In this document: positions 41,602 through 50,159 of the stretch, piece after piece
How the letters are laid out: every line of letters starts with the position of its first letter
How positions within the stretch are numbered: position 1 is the first letter of the stretch
Notes under the pieces: model-generated
The model's input: only the letters and a program-made list of their open reading frames with translations
Databases searched by the model: none
Told to the model about the DNA's origin: nothing
Source: Acidobacteriota bacterium
GTDB lineage: Bacteria > Acidobacteriota > Vicinamibacteria > Vicinamibacterales > UBA8438
Direction of reading: 5' to 3'
Assembly: GCA_011523845.1 (NCBI GenBank)
Contig: WTFV01000194.1
Location: 1 to 56,477, forward strand
Length of the DNA: 56,477 nucleotides
Position numbers and translations under genes: made by a program

Positions 41602-42441
41602 TCACTCGTCCTTTCTGCAACGCCCGAACCGGCAGGCGAGCAGGATCGACCCCTCCAGCCCGCGTACGAACCCGCCGAACACCATGGCGGCGTTCAGGAA
41701 GAAAGCGGCCCATACGGCCGGCCGGATCCCGTCGTGCAGCCACGGCGAGGTCGTCGCGGTTGTGACGAAGTACCAGGACAGCCCGTCGAGCTGGGCCGCA
41801 ATCAGGAGCGTGTCCTGGACAATCGGGCATGCCGAGCGCGCTTGGACCGAGAACGCCTCCACGGTCCGTTCCATCGATTCGGGGAAGATGCCCTCGGGCA
41901 CCGGTATCAGGTAGTAGCCGGCGTAGACATACGCGGCGACGACGCCGGCCAGCAGCAGCGTGCCCGCCAGGCGCGCGACGAGGATGTCCGCGAGGGCCGG
42001 TCTCCGCGCGTCGCCTTCGCCGCTCCTGAAGTGCCGCCCGGGCCAGCCCCCCAGCGCGTGATGAAGCAGCGGCGCGGCGGTTGCCGCCGCGAACAGGAAG
42101 TACCAGTCGGTCGGCCGCGACCGCGCCGCGAAGACGGACAGGAACGCCGCCAGCGGCAGGGCCACGACCAGGGAGATCGGTGCCGACAATCCGGTTCTCC
42201 TGAACCAGCCGTGCAGAGGTGAGGCGCGGTCGAGATAGTAGTCGACGGAGAAGCGCTTCCTCTCCAGCCGGTACTCCAGCAGGCCATGGAAGATGACGAC
42301 GAAGGCCAGGCCCGGCAGGAAGAGGGCGGCGCAGGAGCCTGCGTACGAGAGTTGCCACAGGAACAGGACAGTCAGGAACAGGACGCACGCGAAGAGAGAA
42401 TGGAGCAGGCGGTCGATGTGCCGGCCGGGGAGAGCCTTCAC
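41602..42441 (-). CDS. Unrecognised integral membrane protein
   Basis: A 279-residue protein starting at a GTG that overlaps the amidase stop (GTGA). Hydrophobic helices are at about 9-35 (LLHSLFACVLFLTVLFLWQL), 36-52, 85-103, 109-120 (WYFLFAAATAAPLLHHAL), 145-170 and 235-265 (IRPAVWAAFFLNAAMVFGGF). I do not recognise the family. Coupling to the amidase gene suggests a joint role, or merely shared expression. Its 3' end is partly duplicated near 40.9 kb. Confidence 0.75.
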   Translation of the reverse strand: MKALPGRHIDRLLHSLFACVLFLTVLFLWQLSYAGSCAALFLPGLAFVVIFHGLLEYRLERKRFSVDYYLDRASPLHGWFRRTGLSAPISLVVALPLAAFLSVFAARSRPTDWYFLFAAATAAPLLHHALGGWPGRHFRSGEGDARRPALADILVARLAGTLLLAGVVAAYVYAGYYLIPVPEGIFPESMERTVEAFSVQARSACPIVQDTLLIAAQLDGLSWYFVTTATTSPWLHDGIRPAVWAAFFLNAAMVFGGFVRGLEGSILLACRFGRCRKDE

Positions 42442-43877
42442 GCACTCTCTTCCCTGGCGAGATCCTCGATCGGCGGCCGGCGCAGGCCGGCGCCGTTCAA
42501 CTGTTCGAAGGCGTGCGCGAGCCGCAGCACGCCGAGGTCGTCGTGCTGGCGGCCGACGATCTGTATGCCCACCGGCAGGCCGTCGTCCGTGAACCCGCAC
42601 GGGACGGAGATCGCCGGAAGGCCGAGCACCGAGACGTGGGCGCAGGAGCTCATCCAGTCGAGGTACGTCTCCATCCGGACGCCGTCGATCTCGGTGACGT
42701 ACGGCTGGTCGACGTCGAACGGCGGCACCTGGCTGACCGGCAGGACCAGGAAGTCGAAGCGCTCGAAGAAGCGCCGCACGCGGTCGAGCAGCGCGCTCCA
42801 TGTACGCGCGGCCTCTCCGAGGCGCGGGCCGCCGAGTCGCCGTCCTTCCTCGATGTTCCAGACCACGGTGTCCTTCAGCAGCTCCCGGTGCTGGTCGAGG
42901 AGCGTTCCGTAGCAGGCCTCGAAGTACCAGGCCCGCCACACCCGGAACACGTCGCCGGCGCCGCGCATGTCCGGCTCGGCGTCCTCGACCTCGCAGCCGA
43001 GGCGCTCGAACGTTCCGCGTTCGGCTTCCAGGACGGCCGTGACCCGCGGGTCGACGGGGAGCCCCCCGAGATCCCGGGTCCAGGCGATGCGAACGCCGTC
43101 CGGGACGCGGTCCAGCGGCGGGCGAAAGACCGCGCCCGGCTCCGGGAGCGAAATTGGCGCCCGCGGGTCCGGGCCGGCGACGGCGCTCAGCATGAGGGCC
43201 ACGTCCGTCACGTTGCGGGCCATCGGTCCCTGCACGCCCATCGGGAACCAGGCCGTCTGGCTCGGCCAGATCGGCACGCGCCCCGGTGACGGTCTGAAGC
43301 CGACGACGTTGCAGTAGCCCGCCGGGTTGCGCAGCGATCCGCCCAGGTCGCTGCCGTCGGCGATCGGGAGCATGCCCGTGGCGAGCGCCACCGCCGCGCC
43401 GCCGCTGCTGCCGCCGCACGTCTTCGTCGTGTCGTACGGGTTGCGCGTGGCCCCGAACACCGCGTTGAACGTCTGCGAGCCGGCGCCGAGCTCCGGGGTG
43501 TTGGTCTTGCCGATGGTGATGGCTCCCGCGCCCCGCAGCCGCTCGACGATGAGCGCGTCCTCGTCGGGCACGAAGTGCTCGAACGCCCGGCATCCGAACG
43601 TCGTCCGGATTCCCTTCGTCCAGGTCAGGTCCTTGTGGGCCACCGGCAGTCCGTGCAGCGGACCGGGCGCGTCGCCGCGCGCGACCGCCGCGTCGGCCGC
43701 CTCGGCGCCGCGGCGCGCCTCGTCGGGCAGCAGGGTGACGATGGCGTTGACGGTCGGGTTGACCCGCTCGATGCGCGCGAGGTGCGCTTCCATCACCTCG
43801 ACCGCGGAGATCTCGCGGGCGGCGATCGCGCGGGCGAGATCGGTCGCCGGCCATGCGCAGAGATCGGAAGACTGCAT
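42438..43877 (-). CDS. Amidase signature family enzyme
   Basis: A 479-residue amidase. The Ser-cisSer-Lys triad is present: Lys82 in LPVAHKDLTWTKG, the cis-Ser in TKTCGGSSGGAAVAL (about 157-158) and the nucleophile Ser181 in DGSDLGGSLRNPAGYCNVVG. The C-terminal GLPAISVPCGFTDDGLPVGI and QIVGRQHDDLGVLRLAHAFE are typical. It hydrolyses a carboxamide; the substrate is unknown, and no GatB or GatC lies nearby, so it is not the tRNA amidotransferase. A TAGTTT hexamer (43889-43884) ends six bases before the ATG, which suggests a leaderless message. Confidence 0.93.
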   Translation of the reverse strand: MQSSDLCAWPATDLARAIAAREISAVEVMEAHLARIERVNPTVNAIVTLLPDEARRGAEAADAAVARGDAPGPLHGLPVAHKDLTWTKGIRTTFGCRAFEHFVPDEDALIVERLRGAGAITIGKTNTPELGAGSQTFNAVFGATRNPYDTTKTCGGSSGGAAVALATGMLPIADGSDLGGSLRNPAGYCNVVGFRPSPGRVPIWPSQTAWFPMGVQGPMARNVTDVALMLSAVAGPDPRAPISLPEPGAVFRPPLDRVPDGVRIAWTRDLGGLPVDPRVTAVLEAERGTFERLGCEVEDAEPDMRGAGDVFRVWRAWYFEACYGTLLDQHRELLKDTVVWNIEEGRRLGGPRLGEAARTWSALLDRVRRFFERFDFLVLPVSQVPPFDVDQPYVTEIDGVRMETYLDWMSSCAHVSVLGLPAISVPCGFTDDGLPVGIQIVGRQHDDLGVLRLAHAFEQLNGAGLRRPPIEDLAREESA

Positions 43878-43907
43878 CGCGGTAAACTACACCGTTTGCC
43901 CGGACGG

Positions 43908-46901
43908 ATGATCGGATTCCCTGTACCCCGCCTCTTCGTTGCCGGCGGGCTGGCGCTGTGCGCCGCCCTGCATCCGGCGGGCGCTCTTGCGCAGGAGGGG
44001 GGTGGCGAGATCCTGCTCCCCGGTACCTTTCCGGGTCCGCAGCGTGCGGCGGACGCTCTTGCGCAGGAGGGGGGTGGCGAGGGGCGTTCGCGGGCGCCGG
44101 TGTTCGTGCGGCCCGACATTTCCGGAGTCCGCGTCGATCCGTTCCGCAACATCAGCGGCAACCCCGCCGACGACTGGATCGGCGAGGGCGTCGCCGCGAC
44201 GCTCGACGCCGACCTCGCTTCGCGCGCCGCCGGCTCGCCGAGAAGCTGGCTGGTGCGTGGCGGCTACCAGCGGGTAGCCGATCGCATCCGGCTCACTGCC
44301 GAGCTGCTCGACGCGAGGACCGGGGACGTGGAGCACGCGACGACGTTGGACGGGGCGTTGTCCGATCTGTTCGCGCTGCAGGACGAGCTGAGCGCCCGTC
44401 TGGCCCGCGCCGCCGCGCTGCCTGCGCCGGCGGCAACGCCCCCGTCGGTCGGGCGGCCCACGGTCGAGCCATTCACGCGAGCCGGTCCCGTCGAGGAGCC
44501 GGCGGCAACGCCCCCGTCGGCCGGGCGGCCCACGGTGGCGAACTATCCGACTCGCTCCGGCGGTCCGGTGGCGGACGCCGTGGCCGGTTCGGCGCCGCGG
44601 AGCATCGCGGGCCCCGAGTCGTCGGCCGCGGGAACGCCCGGGCCGGCCCTGCCGGCAGGCGCCGCGGGTAGCGCCGGATTCGCGATGGCCCCCGCGATCA
44701 TCCACGGCCCCCCGCCCCCGATCGCGCCGGAGGTCATCAACCGCGACGCCGAGGGCCGGGCCACCATGCGGGCGATTCGTCTCGACGCGCCGCTGCAGCT
44801 CGACGGCCAGCTCGACGAGCGCGTCTACCACACGGTGCCGCCGGTCACCGACTTCATCCAGCAGGAGCCGGACGAGGGTGCGCCCGCCCGTGATCAGACC
44901 GAGGTCTGGGTGCTGTTCGACCAGGATACGTTCTACGTCGCCGCGCGCTGCTGGAGCACGGATCCGGAGCGGATCATCGCCAACGAGATGAAGCGCGACA
45001 GCTACAACATGTTCGGCAACGAGACCTTCTCGGTGGTGCTGGACACCTACTACGACCGGCGGAACGGCTTCAACTTCATCACGAACGCCCTCGGTGCGTT
45101 GTTCGATGCCACGATCACGAACGAGCGGACGCCCAACCTGGACTGGAACGCGGTGTGGGACGTGCGGGCCGGCCGCTTCGAGCAGGGCTGGACGCTGGAG
45201 ATGGCGATTCCCTTCCGGTCGCTCCGCTACCGGACCGGTCCGTCGCAGATCTGGGGCATCAACTTCCAGCGCAACGTGGCTTCCACGAACGAAACGTCCT
45301 TCCTGACGCCGATCCCCGCCGCGCTCGCGTTCCAGGGCATGTTCCGGTTCTCCTCGGCGCCCACGCTGGTGGGTGTCGAGGTGCCGGAGTCCGGCACCCG
45401 GCTCGAGGTCAAGCCCTACGCCATCTCCGACGTGACGACCGACTTCAACGCGACGCCGCGGTTGTCGAACGATCCGAGCGGCGACTTCGGGGTCGACGTG
45501 AAGTACGGCGTGACGCAGGGCCTGACCGCCGACCTCACCTACAACACCGACTTCGCGCAGGTGGAGGTGGACGAGCAGCAGGTCAACCTGACGCGCTTCA
45601 GCCTGTTCTTTCCCGAGAAGCGCGAGTTCTTCCTCGAAGGGCAGGGCATCTTCGACTTCGGGGGCGGGTTCCGCGGCGGCCCCACCGCCTACTACTTCAG
45701 GGGCGAGCGGTTCGGCGGCTCCGCGCCGGTGCTTTTCTTCAGCCGGCGCATCGGGCTCAACGAGGGGCGGACGGTGCCGATTCGGGGCGGCGGCCGGCTC
45801 ACCGGCAAGGTCGGGCCCTACAGCATCGGCCTGCTCGACGTGCAGACCGGCGACGAATCGGTGTCGGGCACCGCGCCGACGAACTTCGCGGTGGCCCGCC
45901 TGAAGCGCGACGTGCTGCGCCGGAGCGCCGTCGGCGCGCTCTTCACCGGGCGCTCGGTCGCGGTCGAGGCGCCGGGCGCCAGCTACACCTACGGCGTCGA
46001 CGGCGTCTTCTCCTTCTACGACAACCTGAACGTCAACACCTATCTGGCCCGGACCGAGACCCCCGGGCGGCAGGGCGACGACGCCAGCTACCAGACGCAA
46101 CTCGAATACAGCGGCGACCGCTGGGGCCTCGTACTGGAGCGGCTCGGCGTCGGGGCGAACTTCAACCCGGAGGTCGGCTTCCTGCGCCGGGACGACTTCC
46201 GGCGCTCGTTCGGATCGTTCCGTTTCAGTCCGCGACCGCGGTCGATTGCGTCCGTGCGCAAGTTCCTGTTCGAGGGCAGCCTGGACTACATCGCCGACGG
46301 GGCGGGCCTGCTCGAGACCCGCCTGCAGCAGGGGATCTTCGGGATCGAGTTCGAGAACGGGGACCGCTTCTTCGCCGGCGCCACCGACAACTACGAGTAC
46401 CTCAAGAAGCCGTTCGACGTCCATAAGGACGTCACGATTCCGGTCGGCGGCTATTCCTTCACCAGCGCACGCGTCGTCTACGCCCTGGGCCAGCAGCGCA
46501 GCACGTCCGGCGGGCTGACCTTCGACCGCGGCCGGTTCTTCGGGGGCGAGTGGACCAGCGTCGGCTACTTCCGCGGCCGCGTCAACCTGTCGCCGCAGTT
46601 GTCCGTGGAGCCGTCGCTGTCGTTCAACTGGATCGAGCTGCCGCAGGGCGACTTCACCACCGAGCTCGTCGCGGCGCGGGCCACCTACACCCTTACGCCG
46701 CGCATGTTCGTCGCCGCGCTCCTGCAGTACAACTCCGGCGCCGACTCGCTCGGCACCAACATCCGCCTGCGCTGGGAATACCAGCCGGGCAGCGAGCTCT
46801 TCGTCGTCTACACGGACGAGCGCGACACCCTGACCCCGCGGTTCCCGGGTCTCGAGAACCGGGCCTTCGTGGTGAAGTTCAACCGCTTGTTCCGCTTCTG
46901 A
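43908..46901 (+). CDS. DUF5916 outer-surface protein with CBM9-like domain
   Basis: A 997-residue exported protein. A signal peptide (about 1-28) is followed by a short repeat region, then a TolB/FlgO-like piece (about 75-170: VAATLDADLASRAAG, LFALQDELSARLARAA), a Pro/Ala-rich linker with another repeat, and then a CBM9/DOMON-like domain (AIRLDAPLQLDGQLDERVYH, FYVAARCWSTDPERI). The rest is DUF5916, predicted to form an outer-membrane beta-barrel-like region (VEVDEQQVNLTRFSLFFPEK, REFFLEGQGIFDFGGGFRGG) and ends in Phe (KFNRLFRF), as outer-membrane barrels do. It probably binds or takes up glycans at the surface. The N-terminal TolB-like fusion is unusual. Confidence 0.85.
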   Translation: MIGFPVPRLFVAGGLALCAALHPAGALAQEGGGEILLPGTFPGPQRAADALAQEGGGEGRSRAPVFVRPDISGVRVDPFRNISGNPADDWIGEGVAATLDADLASRAAGSPRSWLVRGGYQRVADRIRLTAELLDARTGDVEHATTLDGALSDLFALQDELSARLARAAALPAPAATPPSVGRPTVEPFTRAGPVEEPAATPPSAGRPTVANYPTRSGGPVADAVAGSAPRSIAGPESSAAGTPGPALPAGAAGSAGFAMAPAIIHGPPPPIAPEVINRDAEGRATMRAIRLDAPLQLDGQLDERVYHTVPPVTDFIQQEPDEGAPARDQTEVWVLFDQDTFYVAARCWSTDPERIIANEMKRDSYNMFGNETFSVVLDTYYDRRNGFNFITNALGALFDATITNERTPNLDWNAVWDVRAGRFEQGWTLEMAIPFRSLRYRTGPSQIWGINFQRNVASTNETSFLTPIPAALAFQGMFRFSSAPTLVGVEVPESGTRLEVKPYAISDVTTDFNATPRLSNDPSGDFGVDVKYGVTQGLTADLTYNTDFAQVEVDEQQVNLTRFSLFFPEKREFFLEGQGIFDFGGGFRGGPTAYYFRGERFGGSAPVLFFSRRIGLNEGRTVPIRGGGRLTGKVGPYSIGLLDVQTGDESVSGTAPTNFAVARLKRDVLRRSAVGALFTGRSVAVEAPGASYTYGVDGVFSFYDNLNVNTYLARTETPGRQGDDASYQTQLEYSGDRWGLVLERLGVGANFNPEVGFLRRDDFRRSFGSFRFSPRPRSIASVRKFLFEGSLDYIADGAGLLETRLQQGIFGIEFENGDRFFAGATDNYEYLKKPFDVHKDVTIPVGGYSFTSARVVYALGQQRSTSGGLTFDRGRFFGGEWTSVGYFRGRVNLSPQLSVEPSLSFNWIELPQGDFTTELVAARATYTLTPRMFVAALLQYNSGADSLGTNIRLRWEYQPGSELFVVYTDERDTLTPRFPGLENRAFVVKFNRLFRF
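43982..44081 (+). repeat. Direct repeat with 72-base period after the DUF5916 signal peptide
   Basis: A 28-base segment at 43982-44009 recurs exactly at 44054-44081. Both copies encode ALAQEGGGE, so 24 codons are duplicated around the signal-peptide cleavage region. Confidence 0.85.
44426..44536 (+). repeat. Second direct repeat with 72-base period in the DUF5916 linker
   Basis: A 39-base segment at 44426-44464 recurs at 44498-44536 with one mismatch. It encodes PAATPPSVGRPTV and PAATPPSAGRPTV. The period, 72 bases, equals that of the repeat at 43982-44081. Confidence 0.85.
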
Positions 46902-47000
46902 CCCGTTCCGGGACGTGCGCGCCGCGCGTGTAGAATCCGAGCATCGAGGCCCGACCGGGTGCGACGCATCGCGTTCGACCTGGGCCGGAGGAGCAGACCG

Positions 47001-48011
47001 ATGAAGAGGACGACTGGGTATCGGATCGGCGGGGCCGCGGTCATCGGCGGGCTGCTGGGGGCATGGCTCGCGGCGAGCGCGCCGCCGCTCGGGGCGCAGG
47101 AGCCGGGCGAGGTGACGGCGGAGACGGTCGCCGGCTGGATGAGCGAGCTCTCGAACTGGGGCCGCTGGGGCGAGGAAGACGAGCTGGGCACGCTGAATCT
47201 GGTGACGCCGGAGAAGCGGCGCGACGCGCTGGCGCTGGCGACGGCGGGCGTCTCCGTCTCCCTGTCGCACACCTATCTGACCGAGGCCGACGTCGAAGCC
47301 ACGTCGCCGGTCGGCTACGAGATGCTCGGCCCGGACCGTCCCGGTCCGTTCCGCAGCGATCGCTATACGTTCGCCTACCACGGCTACGCGCACTCGCACA
47401 TGGACTCGCTCTGCCACATGATGCACGAGGGATCGCTCTACAACGGCTATGTCCGCGGCGACGAGGTGACCGTGGAAGGGTGCGCCAGACTGGGCGTGAA
47501 CAACTACAAGCAGGGGATCGTCAGCCGCGGCATCCTGATGGACATCCCGCGCCTGAAGGGCGTCGACTATCTCGAGCCGGGGACGCCGATCCACATCGAG
47601 GATCTCGAGGCGTGGGAGCGCGAGGCGCGGCTGCGGGTCGAGAGCGGCGACATCCTGTTCGTGCGGACCGGACGTTGGGCGCGGCGGGCCGAGCACGGAC
47701 CGTGGCAGATGAACCGCGAAGCGGCCGGACTGCACGCCTCTGTCGCGCCCTGGCTCCGCGAGCGGGGCGTCGCCATGCTCGGCGCGGACGGCACGAACGA
47801 CGTGCTCCCCTCGGGTGTCGAGGGCGTGACCCAGCCGATCCACCAGTTGACCATCGTGGCGATGGGCATGCCGCTGTTCGACAACCTCGACCTCGAAGCG
47901 GTGGCTGCCGAGGCGGCTCGCCAGGGACGCTGGGAGTTCCTGCTGGTTGCGGCGCCGCTCGCGGTCGACGGCGGAACCGGATCGCCGCTCAACCCGTTGG
48001 CGATATTCTGA
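47001..48011 (+). CDS. Exported cyclase-family metal hydrolase
   Basis: A 336-residue protein of the cyclase family (kynurenine-formamidase-like). A signal peptide spans about 1-32. WGRWGEEDELGTLNLVTPEK is the usual family start, and the metal-binding HxxxHxD motif appears as YHGYAHSHMDSLCHMM. A later DILFVRTGRW and VEGVTQPIHQLTIVAMGMPL complete the fold. It hydrolyses or cyclises a small amide or lactone outside the cytoplasm; the substrate is unknown. The ATG at 47001 follows GGAGGAG. A TAGAAT box (46931-46936) may serve as the -10 box. Confidence 0.9.
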   Translation: MKRTTGYRIGGAAVIGGLLGAWLAASAPPLGAQEPGEVTAETVAGWMSELSNWGRWGEEDELGTLNLVTPEKRRDALALATAGVSVSLSHTYLTEADVEATSPVGYEMLGPDRPGPFRSDRYTFAYHGYAHSHMDSLCHMMHEGSLYNGYVRGDEVTVEGCARLGVNNYKQGIVSRGILMDIPRLKGVDYLEPGTPIHIEDLEAWEREARLRVESGDILFVRTGRWARRAEHGPWQMNREAAGLHASVAPWLRERGVAMLGADGTNDVLPSGVEGVTQPIHQLTIVAMGMPLFDNLDLEAVAAEAARQGRWEFLLVAAPLAVDGGTGSPLNPLAIF

Positions 48012-48056
48012 ACGATTCCACCGCAACCCACCGGTGACCCGCGAGCGATGCCACGG

Positions 48057-48167
48057 CCGCGGGTCACCCCGGTCCGGCCGCCGGGTGACCCTCTCGGCCT
48101 CGTCGCCGTCAACCGTTCGTTCCACGCACGCCGCCGCGGGCCACCCCGGTCCGGCCGCTGGTAACCG
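48057..48167. repeat. Direct repeats with internal hairpin between convergent genes
   Basis: A 35-base unit (48057-48091) recurs at 48134-48167 with a few differences. In the first copy GGGTCACC (48062-48069) pairs exactly with GGTGACCC (48085-48092). The block lies in the 165-base gap between the cyclase and PQQ-like genes, which converge, so it may act as a bidirectional terminator. Confidence 0.55.
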
Positions 48168-48176
48168 GGCCCGACC

Positions 48177-49472
48177 TCAGGGCGCGTTTCCGATGGCCAG
48201 CAATTCGTCCTCGGTCCGGATGTACCACATACCGTCGACCAGCGCCGGCGACGCGAAGGTGCGGGCGCCGATGTCGTTCGTGTGCAGCAGCTCGAACTCC
48301 GGTCCGGCCCGCAGGACGAAGGTGATTCCGTCGTCGTTGGTGAAGAACACCTTGCCGTCCACCAGCACGGGCGAAGCCGAGAAGCTCTCGCGGGCCGCGC
48401 GGCCGAGCCGCGCCTGCCACATCACCTCGCCGGTGGCGGCCTCGAAGCAGGTGACGATGCTCACCATGTCGTTGATGGTGTAGAGGTAGCCGTCGGCGGC
48501 GAGCGGCGAGGGGACGAACGGCGAACCGCGCGACGTCGACCACGCGACGTGCGTATCCGTGACGTCGCCCCGGCCGCCGGGGCGGATCGCCAGCGTCGGA
48601 CCGGCGCGGCCCGAGGTGCAGAAGACGAGGCCGGCTTCGACGACCGGCGTCGGAATCACCTCGAAGTTGTTCCCGTTGCAGCGCCACAGCTCGCGGCCGG
48701 TCTCGGGGTCGTAGGCGTTGACCGTCCGCGAGCTGCTGACGACGAGCTCGTCGTGATCGCCGACGCGGATCGCCACCGGCGTGCCCCAGCCGACGCTCTG
48801 GACGCGGGAGGTCCGCCAGACCTGCTCGCCGGTGGCCGTGTCGTAGGCGGCCACGAAGCCGTTGCCCCGCTGGTCCTGGTAGATGATGAGCTTGTCCCGG
48901 TAGAGCAGCGGAGAGCCTGCCGGCCCGTGGTAGTTGGCGATTCGCCCCACCTCGGTGTGCCACAGCACGGCGCCGTCGAAGTCGAGCGCCGCGAGTCCAC
49001 GGCTGCCCAGCGATACGTACACCCGCTCGCCGTCGGTGATGGGGGTGGCCGATGCAGGTCCGTTCTTCTGGTGCACGGCTTCGCGCGGACCCGGCGCCAC
49101 CTCGGTCTCCCACCGCAGCGCGCCGTCGCTGCGCCGGTAGGCCAGCACGTACAGGCGCCGTCCCCGGTCGCGGCCGGTCGTCAGGAAGATGTGGTCGCCC
49201 CAGACGACAGGGGAGGAATTGCCGCGGCCCGCCACGGACGTGCGCCAGATGACGTTGTCGGTGGCGCTCCAGCGGTCCGGGTACCCGGAGCTCGCGACGA
49301 GGCCCTGGCCGGAAGGGCCGCGCCACCGCGGCCAGTACCGCGCCCCCTCGCCCTCGACCGGGATCATTCGAACCGCCGGTGCCTGCGCCTGCGCGTGGCC
49401 TGTCCGTACCACGCCGGCGAGCGTGCTCGCGATCAGCGCGACGACGAGTACGAGTCGACGATGAGCCTTCAT
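48177..49472 (-). CDS. Exported PQQ-binding-like beta-propeller protein
   Basis: A 431-residue protein. A signal peptide spans about 1-28. It starts with YWPRWRGPSGQGLVASSGYP, typical of PQQ-like propellers, and repeats WxxxxGxxxSSPVVWGDHIFL and YAYDxxTGxxxW motifs (VFAAYDTATGEQVWRTS-like blades) throughout. Such proteins use the propeller for binding and lack the PQQ dehydrogenase active site; no enzyme function is seen. Its ATG overlaps the thioesterase stop as ATGA (49469-49472), so the two are one operon. Confidence 0.88.
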   Translation of the reverse strand: MKAHRRLVLVVALIASTLAGVVRTGHAQAQAPAVRMIPVEGEGARYWPRWRGPSGQGLVASSGYPDRWSATDNVIWRTSVAGRGNSSPVVWGDHIFLTTGRDRGRRLYVLAYRRSDGALRWETEVAPGPREAVHQKNGPASATPITDGERVYVSLGSRGLAALDFDGAVLWHTEVGRIANYHGPAGSPLLYRDKLIIYQDQRGNGFVAAYDTATGEQVWRTSRVQSVGWGTPVAIRVGDHDELVVSSSRTVNAYDPETGRELWRCNGNNFEVIPTPVVEAGLVFCTSGRAGPTLAIRPGGRGDVTDTHVAWSTSRGSPFVPSPLAADGYLYTINDMVSIVTCFEAATGEVMWQARLGRAARESFSASPVLVDGKVFFTNDDGITFVLRAGPEFELLHTNDIGARTFASPALVDGMWYIRTEDELLAIGNAP

Positions 49473-49972
49473 GCTCCCTCCTCGGATACGGTGCGCACCG
49501 CCTCCGGCATCACGTGCATGGTGCCGGACAGCGGGCCGTGCCGCGCCATTTCGTCCGGATCGACGGTTCCGTAGATGGAGTCGCCGCGCGCGACCTCCTG
49601 GTCCTGCTCGTTGGTGACGATGCTCTCGCCGTGGATGATCCGCCGGCCCATGCGCGTTACGGAGGAGACGCAGGTGAGCCTGCCGGCCGCGACCGGACGA
49701 AAGTACTTGATCCGCAGGTCGATGGCGACGACCGAGCCGCCGGCCTCGACCAGCGGTCGAACCTCGTCGCGCGAGAGCACGGCATAGGCTATTCCCGTGT
49801 CGACCAGCGCGGCGGTGACGCCGCCGTGCAGGATGCCGACCGGCTGGGCGAGATCCGGGCGGTGCCGGAGCGCGAGAACGGAACGTCCAGGCTGCATGTC
49901 GACGACCTCCAGCCCGATGAGCTCGAAGAACGGCAACGTGGTCGCACGTGCACGAAGCGCGTCGAGGTACAT
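49469..49972 (-). CDS. PaaI/YbgC-like hotdog thioesterase
   Basis: A 167-residue hotdog-fold thioesterase: PFFELIGLEVVDMQPGRSVL, then the active-site helix GILHGGVTAALVDTGIAYAV and the strand IDLRIKYFRPVAAGRLTCVS. It hydrolyses acyl-CoA thioesters such as phenylacetyl-CoA-type substrates. The frame is open to an ATG at 50047, but that ATG lies inside a TATAAT -10 box; the start at 49972 is therefore preferred. The gene is followed by the coupled PQQ-like gene. Confidence 0.9.
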   Translation of the reverse strand: MYLDALRARATTLPFFELIGLEVVDMQPGRSVLALRHRPDLAQPVGILHGGVTAALVDTGIAYAVLSRDEVRPLVEAGGSVVAIDLRIKYFRPVAAGRLTCVSSVTRMGRRIIHGESIVTNEQDQEVARGDSIYGTVDPDEMARHGPLSGTMHVMPEAVRTVSEEGA

Positions 49973-50045
49973 CGAGTGTCGGGACACGGGCGCCGCCTGT
50001 GCGCCGCATGCGCCCTGGCCGGCGCGCGGTCGCAGTGCAGCAGGC

Positions 50046-50051
50046 ATTATA
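50046..50051 (-). promoter_or_regulatory. -10 box of the thioesterase operon
   Basis: TATAAT read on the minus strand (50051 to 50046). Transcription would begin at about 50039, which gives a leader of about 67 bases to the ATG at 49972 and rules out the ATG at 50047. Confidence 0.55.
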
Positions 50052-50111
50052 CGCGCGGCGAGCGCGGCCCTTCGCGGGGGCCGCCGGCCGGACGCGCTCC
50101 ATCGGCGCGGC

Positions 50112-50117
50112 TATAAT
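50112..50117 (+). promoter_or_regulatory. -10 box of the GNAT/PQQ-like operon
   Basis: TATAAT at 50112-50117, 42 bases before the ATG at 50160. Together with the minus-strand box at 50046-50051 it forms a compact divergent promoter pair about 60 bases apart. No good -35 is visible. Confidence 0.5.
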
Positions 50118-50159
50118 CGGCGCCAAACCGGTGCGGGATGGCGCCGCGCCGCACCCGTC

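Noticed and set aside
43887..48125. A 1,412-codon open frame on the minus strand
   Set aside because: It is the complement of the DUF5916 and cyclase genes, with the same composition artefact and no domain signatures.
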